Shown one piece after another: positions 11,361 through 22,760 of a stretch of 64,000 bases of DNA (positions within the stretch are counted from its first letter, which is position 1; each line of letters opens with the position of its first letter). A program made the position numbers and the translations under genes. Source of the stretch: Adineta vaga (Eukaryota; Rotifera). The stretch is taken from NCBI GenBank assembly GCA_021613535.1, contig CP075494.1:10602001-10666000 (forward strand), given 5' to 3'. Below the pieces are notes generated by a model. That model was not told the DNA's origin. It did no database searches and saw nothing but the letters and a program-made list of their open reading frames with translations.

Positions 11361-14300
11361 ATGAGTAATAGTACATGGCAACATCCGTTTGTGAATATAT
11401 TCAAACATTTCGATATTGGTTCGACGAAAAAATGTGCCAAACAAGGCGATGTAACTGCTCTCATGGTACGATATGTCTAAACTCTCTTTTAAATTCTAAA
11501 ATAGAATTGATTTTATCATCTCATTAGGATCGTGATTTGAAATGTACGGTATTCCGTATTCGTGGTCTCGTTCCAGCGAATAATTACATTCAATTTCCTG
11601 CTCAATTACCACAACAAAATCTCGCGTTAACAGGTCGTTTATTCTACATATTATTTCGACCAATTTATGATAAATTCTTTTCCATTCATCTTGATATTTT
11701 CACACATGAACAACATGTTGTTCGTATATCATTATCGAATTTATTTCGAGAAATGAAAGTGACACAAACTTGTATTCAATTTCCATATACATCAACAAGT
11801 CAAGATATTCGTTGGACAGTTTTATGTTTAGATTTAGAATCAATTCTATTAACTTACATGACAAATCAACACTATCATATGATTAAATCATTTCAATTAT
11901 GTGGAAATATGATGGTAAAAAATTGTTTTTCATCGCAATTTTTCTATGAACCAGGATTAAATCCACATAAAGCAAAACAGAAAGGTTTAAAATGTACAAA
12001 TATTCGTTTATTACCACGTGAATTATCTTATCCTATTGGTAAAGATGAATCATGGCATAGTAAATATGATTTTACCATCATTCCAATTTCATCATCATCA
12101 TCCTTAATTGATCAACAATCGACAGAAATTTCCAATGATGTTCGTTTACAAACACCAAGAGAAATCAGTCAATCATTGACTGATTTAACATTGAATACAC
12201 ATAGAACAATGTCACCAAGAGATAGTCAAGCAACTACATGGCGTTCAACAAATCATCCTGTTGATCGTTTTCCATCGTTACCTGCGATGCATGAATCATC
12301 ACTTCCATCTGTTTCTTCACGTAGTAATAATGAAGGTATTCATCTTTTTGTCAATCCTCAATCGATGGGTGATGAATCCAATTTTGATTTACCATTGTCA
12401 ACGGATCGTTCTCAACAACCACATATACCTGATTCAATGCTTCGACTACGTACTGTCATTGGTGTCGGTAATGGTACAACAAATTGTACAAATCTTCTAT
12501 GGACACAAGATGGAAATTATATTCTCTATCCATCGAATGCAATTGTTGTGCAAATGCATGTTGAAACTCAACAGCAATTGTTTTTTATTGGTCATACGGA
12601 TAAAGTTAGTGCGATTGCATTCAATGGTAATTCTTCATTGTTAGCGACGATACAAGCTGGACCGAATGGTAAACGAAAGAGAACGATTTTTGTTTGTATG
12701 ATTGATAATCTTCTATTCATTTAGGTATTCTTCGTTTATGGAAATTTGAGACGCGTCGTTGTATTTGTGTTGTTCGTGTGCCAGGCACATCTAATTTACA
12801 TGCACTTGATTTTGGTATTCGTAATCTTACGGATGCTTCATCATCATCTTTAATTGTTGTTGGTCATGGTGAACATCCTCAACAATCTCGTACTGTTGTT
12901 TGTGTTTATAATACATTAAATGCACATAAAGGTTCGATAGATTTAATCTGTCGAACAACAACAGATGCAACAATTACTCATATACGTTTTGTTCCATATG
13001 ATTCAACAAGATTTGTATCGATTGGTTCAGATAATATTCGTTTTTGGCGTATTAAAAATGGCAATGATTTAAAATCGATGAGTATATCTGTTGATGATAT
13101 TGATCATTTAGAATATACAGATTTACAATTTGAACATTTAACAACGAATAAATTAAATGAATTACTCGTTTATATTTCATCAAAAAGTGGTCATGTCTTA
13201 GAATTATTATATGATGAAAGACGTGTTACAAAAATTCATCGTTTATTACCAAAAAAACATTCCAATGGTTCAACTGAAAAGATTACTATGGCTAATGGAC
13301 CATCCATTGGTATTTGTGCATTTGCATGTACAAATACATTTTGTATTACTGGTTCAAATGATGGATATGTTCGCGTATGGTCGAACGATTTTACACAAGT
13401 TTATATTGAAGCAAAACATGATCAAGCTATTTGTGGTTTAATAACATCACCTGATCAAACACGTGTATTAATTTTGACAATTTCCGGTTCAATTGGAATC
13501 TTAAATCTTGTCAATAGAGAACATTTGAATTTAATTCGTGCACATACACAACGTGTAACTGATATTGATTATGATGATACAAGAAAACAAATGATTAGTG
13601 TCGGCGAAGATGGTACAATACGAATCTGGTGTTTTCGTACAGGAAAACAATTGTCTGAATTTATAGCGGAAAATGAAACGCCAGTTATTGTTACATATGC
13701 ACCCAATCGACAAGTATTTGCATGTGGATTTAATAACGGAACGATAAAAATTTTTGATTTGAATACATCAACTATTTCCACAGAAATTAAGTAAGTAGTC
13801 GAAATTGATATTTATTTCAATTTTTACATTGTTGTTCGTTAGAAATTATACAACAAGTGTGACTGGTTTACTCTATGCACATAATGGTAGTCGATTGATC
13901 AATAGCGATGAAGAAGGTAATCTATGTTTATTGGATGCGAATGATAATTATAAATTACAACGAACAATGTCGAAAGCGTTATGCTTGTTACCAAAAAATG
14001 TGGTAACATTATCGATTAGTTCAGATGGTAAACATACTGCTTATGTTGGTCCAACAGAATTTGTTGTTACTATCGTTGAAACGAATAGTTTAAATCAAAC
14101 ACTTCGAATTGATATCAGTAGCTGCAGTCAAATTACCAATGATCGAAGTACAGCCTCCTCTAGTGAAGCAGCTCTATTTGTTCATTTTGCACCAAATCGA
14201 CAGTTATTAGTGGCAACAACGAACTTGAAATTACTTAAATTTGATTCACATTCCGGCAAACTTTTAAATATTGTAAGATGAGACTTGTATTTACTTACAA

Positions 14301-17300
14301 CTTCCTAGAATTTCCGATTCATTTAGATAAGTAGTGTACACAAACATTCATTTGATTGTTTGGGTTTATCATCCGATAGCCAGTACCTAGTGACTGGTGG
14401 TGATAATATGCTGAAATTTTGGGATGACGTGAATTATCAAGTAAATTTAATCGAATTTCTTATTAACGAGAAGCATTGTTTTCTATGTAGAGTTTTGTTG
14501 GTCATTCCGAATCCATACGAAAAGTTTTCTTTACTGATGATAATATGCATGTTGTTAGTATTGGAGATTCGATCTTCATTTGGGATGTACTAGCATGGAC
14601 AACACCACGACCAGGTTTATTAAAGTTAGTTACATTTCTTTTTCTTATAATCCTGAGTTCTAAAGTAAGATTTATATTTTCAGTAACACACCATACATTG
14701 CTCCGCCGAAAAGTGAGTTTGATGAAACTGGAAATGATGAAAAACTAATAGTTTTATTTAGTTGTTCAACATGCACCTGTTCAATCGAATTTCGATAATA
14801 ATGGTCAACCAAGAAATCCTCCCGAACCATTTCAATACCATCAACAAACGAATGGAAATACAGCACAAGCGATAACACGATCATTATCAAATGCTGAATT
14901 AGATAAAACAACAAGTGTATTGCAAGGACAAAAGTAAGCAAGACATTACAATCGAGTTTTTTTTGAAGAAACTTCGATCTTTTTAAAGGAAAATAAACAA
15001 TAAAAAATCAACAAACAAACAAATAGATCATTCACCAACAATTCGACGTCATTTTATTCAACGAATCAATCATACACAATTAGCAAAAGTAATATACAAT
15101 ACTAATATTCCTATTGTGACTCTAATCTGTACTTTCTAGAAACGTTATGTCGCTCCACCTAATCAAGAAAGTCTGAAACTTCAATCTGTCATTGGTTACA
15201 ATGGCAATGGAAGAGAAAATCTCGTTTGGCATGCACATAGTGGATTCTTCGCATATACCGTCGGTTGTAATATCATTGTAGAAAATCTCAATAATAATCA
15301 TCAAACATTTTTAACTGGTAATATTTCTTTCTACTTGAGAAAAACAGGAGTGAATTTATAATTTAATTAGGACATACAGAAGAAATCTCAACTATGACGT
15401 TATCGAATGATGTAACGATCTTAGCTAGTGCACAATGTTCACTAACAACAATGAATAAAGATGAATTACAAACGAAAATTATCATTTGGGATATTAAAAC
15501 ACTTCGACAAAAATTGTTTCTTCATCAAACAGTTTATGCTATTCAATCCATGGCTTTCTCACGGTATTTGAAGAAGATTTTATGAAATTTCTCAATTTAT
15601 TGTTTCGTTTATTTTTGTAGAGACGATCGTTTTCTCATCACTATGGGTGATTATCGTAAACCTCAATTAACTCTATGGTCTACACAAGATTTTACTAGTT
15701 TACTCAATTGGCAAGATGAACTATCATCATCATATATCAATTGTCTTACTTGGAATCCTATGCGTGCCAATGAATTCTGTCTTGGTTGTTCAAATAATCT
15801 CATTCGTTTTTGTACCATTATCGAACAAACGAACGATACTAATCTACGTTTACAAGTTGTTAATGGTCAAGTCCCATCATCAATCAGTGAACATACGAAA
15901 AAGACATGTGAAATAACTGCATGTACTTATTTAATTTCCAGTACAAATCTTGTTCTATGTTCAACTAATTGTGGTTTTGTTACTTGCTGGAATACACGAA
16001 CAAATACATGTTTACTTCATTGGAAAGCAGATACGAATGAAATTTGTTTTATGACATCGATAAAACATCAATTAATTACAGGTTCATCAACGGGCTGTTT
16101 AAGATTATGGAATACGGAAAATCTTGAAATTAATCTAGGTTCACCCAATACAAATGATTCGTAAGTTCAGGTTCGAAACTAATTCAATAGAGAAAACATT
16201 GTTGTTTTCTTTGTCTAGAAATTATGGTTTAAGTATTCAGGATGAATTTCAACTTGATGATGGAATTATTAGTGGAGCATTTGATAATATTTTTGATATG
16301 GGAATTATTGGAACATCATGTGGATCTCTATGGTATATTTGTTGGACAAGTGAACGATCAAAAACTCGTCTTGTTGCCTCACATACTGATCGCATAACGG
16401 GTGTTATACCGATTGAAGATACACATATTGTTACAAGTAGTTTTGATGGAACAATTCGAATCTTTCAATTAGAAGATCGAAATGAAATTCTTCGTTTTGA
16501 TGCGAATGGATTAGTAAGTCGATTAATATGAACGAAAAGCAATGACATATTTTCTTTCGTCATATTTAGAAAGTCACCTGTTTAACGTCATGGGATAATT
16601 CTATTCTACCCACAGCTGATGCATTTGGGCCAACAAGTCCAATTAAAACTATTCAAACTACAATTCGATCTATTGTTGCCGGATATAACGATGGTACATT
16701 ACGTATATTTAATCTTCTGCATGGTCAAATGGTACTTAAATTACATCCACATACTGCAGCTATCAGTGCAATTCATACACCATCGAAAAGTTCGTTATAA
16801 AAACGCGTTTTCTTTCTCTAATCTTTATCTATTGTTTTTTTTTGCTTTTTAGCAATCATTTGTCTATCTGGTGCTTCGGATGGTTCTGTTGCTGTATCAA
16901 ATCTTGCTCAAGGTATTGTTTTACGTGTTCTCAATGATCATCGTGGTAATGCACCAATTTGTACAATTGATTCCAAACAAATCTTAGAAACAAATTCTTA
17001 TATGTGGTTAATTTCCAGTCATGATCGACGTGTTAGTTTATGGAAATCCAATCATCAATCTGATTTCTGTCAATTAATTGATTGGTTAACATTTTCAGCA
17101 CCATCCTATGCACCTGATGGAACAACTCAGGAAAATAATTGGCAATCATATCCACCAAGTTTAGCTCGATTTATTGACGTAAATCTTTTACTTTATATTG
17201 GTTATGGAATAGAGAAATCCATTCAAATTTATAATCTCGATAGCAAACAAATCGTTCGTACAATTCCATTAAGTCAATGGTGTTCATGTTTTGATCTATC

Positions 17301-17517
17301 AAATCTCAAACCTGATGATGATGAAAATCGTTTGATCGCAATTGGTACTAAAGATCGTTTAGTACAATTAAAAGATTATACTCAGGGTACTTTTCAGGAT
17401 TTTATTGGTAACAGTGATACATTATTAAATATCAAATTTATTCATAAAAAATCCCATGATTTATTAGTAACAACTTCATACAATGAAATATTCATTTGGA
17501 AAGTTCTTTTAACTTAG
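11361..17517 (+). CDS. wdr90: WDR90/POC16 centriolar WD40 protein
   Basis: The first exon 11361-11465 (MSNSTWQHPFVNIFKHFDI, then KKCAKQGDVTALM) joins 11528 onward in phase 0. Together they form the CFA20/DUF667 domain of WDR90: RIRGLVPANNYIQFP, LTGRLFYILFRP and ISLSNLFREMK in the expected order. After a Ser/Thr-rich linker (residues about 200-300) come many WD40 repeats through about 15 exons to the stop at 17515-17517, for example ILRLWKFETRRC (12725 on), RIWCFRTGKQLSEF (around 13622), SIGDSIFIWDV (around 14548) and LRLWNTENLEI (around 16100). WDR90 (POC16 in Chlamydomonas) belongs to the inner scaffold of centriole microtubule triplets and is needed for centriole integrity and ciliogenesis. 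The total of about 1,750 aa is close to vertebrate WDR90. It starts 253 bp after UNC-45 on the same strand. Confidence 0.92.
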
Positions 17518-18408
17518 TTGGATTTATACATTCTATAGATGTTAGCTTCTTCATTGTTTTCTTTTTGTATAACATTTATCTTTAAAAGTAAAAAGAACAA
17601 TAAAATTCTTATAGAATAGAGACAAACAATTTGTTTATCAAATGTAGATCAGACTTCAATGTCATTACTAATGTAAGAACTTTTAGGAGAAAAAAAAACG
17701 TTGTCAATCATAAGACAAACTTAATTTAAATCTATTATTATAAATTAAAACATCAACTTAATCAGGAATTGAAGTAGTCTTATATTCAAGAAAATACCAC
17801 AAATTAAAACTAATGCGTGGATTGTATAAATTCAGTAGGAAAAGTTTACTCTCAAGACAAATTCTTCTCTAAATATGTATTCATTTCCATCTGGAAATAA
17901 CGTCTTGTCTCTGTTGGATAAAATAATATTCTGATCATTCTCCTTGGTAAAGAAGTTCATTGATCTACTGACAATCAAGTAAAACTATACTTCATTTAGT
18001 ATGTCTAAATTATCATCATTCATTCAAGTATTCGTCTTCTATCCATGTCATTTCTTTGTAGTAGATATATATATATATATATATATACAATAGAATATAA
18101 TTGCTTTTCAATGATATAATAGATGACACGTTTCTCTCAACAAAGTTGATTAAAAGTCTTCGTTAACTGTGCACGTGAATTAGTACGTCTGTCTGATAAT
18201 GGATATTTTATTTTTTTTAAAAACGCAATAGATTGATTCGTGTTTAAGAAGTCAATCTTTAACAAGACTAATGATTTCTTATTAGACATGACTTCTTGAA
18301 ATTATTTTGTCAATTACCGCCCACATCTTTCTTCTATAATATAATCAGAAATGAATTATGAATAGTACTTTCATTTCTACTTTGTCTTTAGACTAAACAA
18401 TTGTCAAC
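17518..18408. other. Intergenic with AT microsatellite
   Basis: About 890 bp with no coding signal. A pure (TA)n tract lies at about 18065-18087. AATAAAATTC at about 17597 is the likely WDR90 polyadenylation signal. The last 100 bp before 18409 probably hold the promoter of the first small secreted gene. Confidence 0.5.
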
Positions 18409-18705
18409 ATGGTTTCACCACGAATTTATCTTCTCCTTGCTCTTCTTATGTTAATACTTCCTGTTCAAAGTATTAACTATGTTGGAACATTAACAGCAAG
18501 CGAATGTAAAGCTTGTAAGTAGACCATGAATGTGATATTTTCAATAAAATCAATTGAAATTTTAGATTTTGCATCGGATGATGTTAATAAGAATCTTCAA
18601 GCATTGTTCAGTTGCCCAAAAAAATGGCGACCTTTGGCAAAAAAACGGATTTCACGCTTCGAACATCAACATTCATCTACTTCTGCCGATGAAGATCAGA
18701 AATAG
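18409..18705 (+). CDS. Small secreted CX18C protein, copy 1
   Basis: Two exons (18409-18514, 18566-18705) with a 51-bp phase-1 intron give 81 aa. The N-terminus is a clear signal peptide (basic start, then LLLALLMLILPVQS). The mature part begins near INYVGTLTASEC and has exactly two cysteines, 18 residues apart (EC..CP). Exon 2 supplies YFASDD..L.ALFSCPKKWRP and then an extra charged tail of about 22 residues, rich in Arg, His, Ser and acidic residues, that the two sister copies lack. The same gene layout and spacing recur at 19327 and 20623, which is what makes this short gene credible. No family was recognised. Likely role: extracellular peptide or small protein closed by one disulphide; function unknown. 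Confidence 0.75.
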
Positions 18706-19326
18706 AAATGATTTGAAATCAACAATTAATACCTTAATGTATATACAATTATAAGTATTTGTATTTGATCATATTCGATTTATAGACAAATATTTCCTTT
18801 ATGCTACAAATAAATGAAAACAAGAAAAAAGAAATTCCATAACGTGAAAATTTGTTTCTATTCAAGAATGTAAATAAAACCATTCAAATATAGAACGAAA
18901 GAATGTAATAGATTCGATTTTTCGTCAAGTATTTGATATAGGGATATATGAAATTGTATTGATTAATTTTTAACGAAAAAAAAAAGGATATTCAAATGTA
19001 AGAACTCGTTGGCGGATTGATTGTTATTGCCAAAATTTGCCACACCTACTTTTTCTCCATAACAATATGCGTCGTTCACATTTTTTCTCATGAATTATAT
19101 CTCACATAGAATCACGTATGGTTCCAATTTCGTACGATAACTAAGTTTAAAAATATCTTTTGATTGTTTGATAAAATTCGTGCTCTATCTCTTTTTTCGT
19201 TTTAAAACAAGAGAAATGGCATGTCGATTATTCATGTGTATTTAATTGAGTTGTAGTAGATCGAATCAATTCATTTGTTATACAAAACGAACAAGATTAC
19301 TCTATCAAGTGATAGTATTTTCACTA
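18706..19326. other. Intergenic between CX18C copies 1 and 2
   Basis: About 620 bp of AT-rich sequence with several AATAAA-like signals (18807, 18875) just after copy 1. No fourth copy or fragment of the family was found here on either strand. Confidence 0.45.
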
Positions 19327-19557
19327 ATGTCGATTTGTCTTTATGTGTTCATATTGATTCTTTTATATGCAATGACAATTTGTAGTTTTCCCTATTTTGA
19401 AACATTAACAGAAAAGGAATGCAGAACATGTAAGTTCGAAATTGTTGTTTTATTTTTAAAGAATTTCTTTTCTTGACTAGATTTCACTTCAAATGATCGT
19501 CGTAAAGTCATTTATGCTTATTTTACTTGTCCAAAAAAATTACAACCAAAACTTTAA
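19327..19557 (+). CDS. Small secreted CX18C protein, copy 2
   Basis: Two exons (19327-19429, 19481-19557), phase-1 intron of 51 bp, 59 aa. The start is the first in-frame ATG (MSICLYVF); an open frame runs further upstream but has no ATG. A hydrophobic signal peptide (about residues 2-20) is followed by PYFETLTEKECRT at the exon end and YFTSNDRRKVIYAYFTCP in exon 2. The two mature cysteines are again 18 residues apart, and the intron falls two residues after the Lys/Arg that follows the first Cys, exactly as in the other copies. The protein ends soon after the second Cys (KKLQPKL). An additional Cys lies in the signal region. Paralogue of the genes at 18409 and 20623; function unknown. Confidence 0.75.
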
Positions 19558-20622
19558 ATAATAAAAGAATTGTCATCCGTAATTCGATGTTTTTTATTTT
19601 TGCTGAATAAAAGAAAAAAAAAGAAACTTGTTCATGTATTTATGATAATGTTCATCTCCAGTAAACAATCTATTTGATAAATATCTTGAAATGGTTGAAA
19701 AGGTTTAACTTGGAAATTTCTTAGGTTTTTTTCCTTTTTTGTGTCATGCGACGTTATTCATTGATGTTGTTTTATACAAATAATATGAAACTTTTTTTTC
19801 TCTCTCTTTCGTTCGTACTTATTTTACACAATGAATAATCAATAAAAACGACATATTTCTTCGCCCGAGTCGAAATAAATGTATCATGACACATATTCTC
19901 AATCAACATTGGTATCATACAATACACCTTCTTTCGTTCAGATCGGATTGTGAAGGAAACAGATAAAGAGTAGACGATTGAACTTGTTCTATTTAAAAAT
20001 ACATCCTCCAACGCTTATGCATATTCAAAGATTTTCTTCCCATTTAACTATCATTTAGAACTTTTCACTACATTGAGAATAGCTCATTGAAGCTAATTTG
20101 TTTTTTCCCCCTCGTCCTTGACACGCGTTTAACAAACCTACGCATATACATGTGATTTCACTACTTTCTTTCTTTCTTCAAAATAACGAATTAGACTGGT
20201 CATTGATCATCTAAAACTTGTATAAATAGAGCTAAATAAAATAGGATATTATTCACTTCATGGTGACTTGAAAATTTCCAAGCTCAGTTGGTATAAAGCG
20301 AGATATTAGTCAACAGTACGCATCAAACTTTGTCTTTTTCTGTTCTTTTCTTTGACACACATTGATGTTACATCATTATCGAAAAAAAAAACAGGTGTAG
20401 GTGTATTTCTTTCTTTATTGATTCTAGTGTTGTATAATTGGGAAAAAATATAGATTATATTCATTGTTATAGTTAAGGTTTAAATTGAATCAATAATAGT
20501 AAGTTTTGAATCATTCGTTTATTTTTGTCACTGAGTTTTTTTTATTTTCGCGCTTGTTATCATTTTCTTCATCTTTATTTTCAAGATAATAAACTTTTGT
20601 TTAATAATTTTAACAAGCAACT
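19558..20622. other. Intergenic between CX18C copies 2 and 3
   Basis: About 1.06 kb. AATAAAAG just after copy 2 (about 19606) fits a polyadenylation signal. A minus-strand open frame at 19772-20011 has no supporting features. No additional family member was seen. Confidence 0.45.
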
Positions 20623-20870
20623 ATGTCGTTTTATTCATGGTTTATCCTATTTCTTTTACTGATTTATCAATGTTCAGCACATATAACAAGTTCCATGACA
20701 GAAAAAGAATGTAGGGATGGTACGTAATTAAAGAGCTATTCCACACTTTATATATATATATATATACATTTTCTATTCTTTCTATCACAGCTTTTGCGTC
20801 CGGCAATTACAAAAGATACCTTGAAGCGTATTTCAAATGTCCATCAAGATATCGTCCAAATGCTCAATAG
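20623..20870 (+). CDS. Small secreted CX18C protein, copy 3
   Basis: Two exons (20623-20719, 20791-20870) with a 71-bp phase-1 intron that contains a (TA)n run; 58 aa. A signal peptide (SWFILFLLLIYQCSA) is followed by HITSSMTEKECRD at the exon end, then AFASGNYKRYLEAYFKCP and a short basic tail (SRYRPNAQ). The spacing between the two mature cysteines is 18, identical to copies 1 and 2, and the TEKEC motif is shared word for word with copy 2. A BLAST-like comparison by eye shows the mature domains more conserved than the signal peptides. Function unknown. Confidence 0.78.
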
Positions 20871-21466
20871 GTGTCTCCGTTTGCAGCTTATTTCAGTCAA
20901 GATTATCGATGATCTCGCTTTTTTTTTTGTTCATCCTTTATTCTGTGAATACATTTGTAAATTTAACTAGAGATAAACTAACTCGTGTCAGTAAATTTTT
21001 CTGAATCCTAAATAAAACGAAATATTTTTTTTTGACTGACCCTAAAGAACAGTTTTCAGGCTATGTTAACCTCCTACACTGATGTTTTGCTGTTTATTCT
21101 CACCATTACTTCTAAACGGTTAAGTACAGTTTGACGTCAATCATCTGATTCTTAACGAATCTGTCTGTTTTGAGAGAAAGAAAATTGGCCAAACTTCATT
21201 TTTTGCTTATATTAATAAATAGGTATTTTGAAGTAAAGTAGACGCCTACTTTATTTATTTGAATGTAAAACGAATCCTTTTCTCAATGAGAGAAAAGAAT
21301 ATATTAACGAGAGTAAAGTTTTTTTTTATTTTGTTCTTATTTTAAAAAAAGCAGTTTTTTATGCGTAAAAACAGTCTGACTTCTTTCGATAGTTTTTTTG
21401 TTGTCTCTTAAAGATGAATTAATCCTACTAGATAAAGGTTCGACTTTTAGATTAGAACGAATCACA
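20871..21466. other. Intergenic/5' region of EF-hand gene
   Basis: About 600 bp. A perfect CRE-type octamer TGACGTCA lies at 21132-21139, about 330 bp before the EF-hand start; one such octamer is close to chance in a window this size. A TTTTAG acceptor-like site just before the EF-hand ATG hints at a 5' UTR intron. Confidence 0.35.
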
Positions 21467-22171
21467 ATGGATTTTTTAAGTTTTGGTAAAGATCAAATGG
21501 AAGATGGATCATTGGATGGCATGCTTCAGCAAGCTGGTATTGATGATGTGGGATCATTTGTGAATCAATTTCGAGGTCAAGCAAATCAACAAGCTCAACA
21601 AGTTCAACAATCACCTGACTTTATGTCCATGGGTGGTTCATTTTTAAATCAAGTATAATGAAATCAATGATTAATTAGATTCTACATTCCTTGTTTTAGT
21701 TTTCTGGCAGTAAAGATTCTCCTGATATGGTTCAAGGTGCTTTTAATGCATATAAAATGTTCTCTGGCGGTCAAAGTGGCGGTCAAGGTGGTGGTGTTTT
21801 GGATGATATTAGTACGTATAGTAAATTCGAACTATGAAATATAGAACAAGAATATATTTAGGTTCAACCTATGACAATGCACAGAAAATGTATGCTTTGT
21901 ATAAACAATTCGATAAAAATGGTGATGGAAAAATTACAGCTGAAGATATTCAAATATATCTTCAAGAAATGGGTCTTGGCGCCGTTTCTCCATGTACGTA
22001 ACTGAAAGCAATTGAATAGTTCATGTACCATTGAATTCTATAGATATGGCGAAAGGATTGTTCAAAGCTGTTGATAAAAATGGTAATGGTAATTTAGATT
22101 TTACTGATTTAATGGCCTTATCAGCTATGGTTAATCAATTATCGGGTAAATTTGGTGGTGGTGGTGCTTAA
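21467..22171 (+). CDS. EF-hand calcium-binding protein with Gln/Gly-rich N-terminus
   Basis: Four exons (21467-21652, 21700-21811, 21862-21993, 22044-22171) give 185 aa. The N-terminal half contains a Gln-rich stretch (ANQQAQQVQQSP, about residues 39-50) and a Gly-rich stretch (GGQSGGQGGG, around residue 85). The C-terminal half has two EF-hands. Loop 1 is DKNGDGKITAED, with canonical Asp/Asn/Asp ligands and the closing acid; loop 2 is DKNGNGNLDFTD, which has Asp in place of the usual final Glu and so may bind more weakly or prefer Mg2+. The protein ends in a Gly run. A minimal one-pair EF-hand sensor with a disordered head is the safest description; penta-EF-hand relatives are possible because of the Gly-rich head, but only two hands are seen. 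No signal peptide, so probably cytosolic. Confidence 0.85.
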
Positions 22172-22760
22172 GAGACAATTGAATTCTTATTCTTACAAAT
22201 TCGAATGGCTTCCTTTTGTAGTTAGAATATTGTCACTTTCTTCAAAACGAATTTAATAATAAATAGTCTTTGATTTGACAAGTAAGACGCATATGGAGTA
22301 TATAACCAGGAGGAAGCATGTAGTTTGCTGATAGATATATATAAACTATACATAGTTATATCCAAAACGTTCATAGAATATTTCGCTAAATCAAGATGAA
22401 AACAACAACATAAATCAACATTTACTTTCAAAAGTAACATCACTTAGGAACTCTAATGTTTTCATTAAACAAACACTGTATTAATATGGATTCGACTTTC
22501 ATCATTTTTCACAATACTATTTACTCAACTGATAAAACAATGTAAAAAATCATCGATAACATATCAATAAATCTTCTGTGTGTTTTTTTACGAAAATATA
22601 AAATTGAAACATATCATCGTTTATACAATTGTCGATATATTTAAAAAGAAAAACAAAGTTTCACAATCATCAATAATTAATTCAGATATGTATGTAAATA
22701 CAAAAAATTTACCTGTATGAATAATCAAAAACGAATGATTATCGATATCAAATGCAAAAT
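22172..22760. other. Intergenic between convergent genes
   Basis: About 590 bp between the 3' ends of the EF-hand gene (+) and the Dispatched-like gene (-). It holds the two 3' UTRs: AATAAATAG at about 22258 on plus and TTTATTGATA-type signals for the minus gene. No gene seen. Confidence 0.45.

Noticed and set aside
20281-20330. tRNA-like stretch AGCTCAGTTGGTATAAAGCG resembling an A box/D-arm
   Set aside because: No B-box (GGTTCGAnTCC) or acceptor-stem pairing at the right distance, so no cloverleaf can be drawn.
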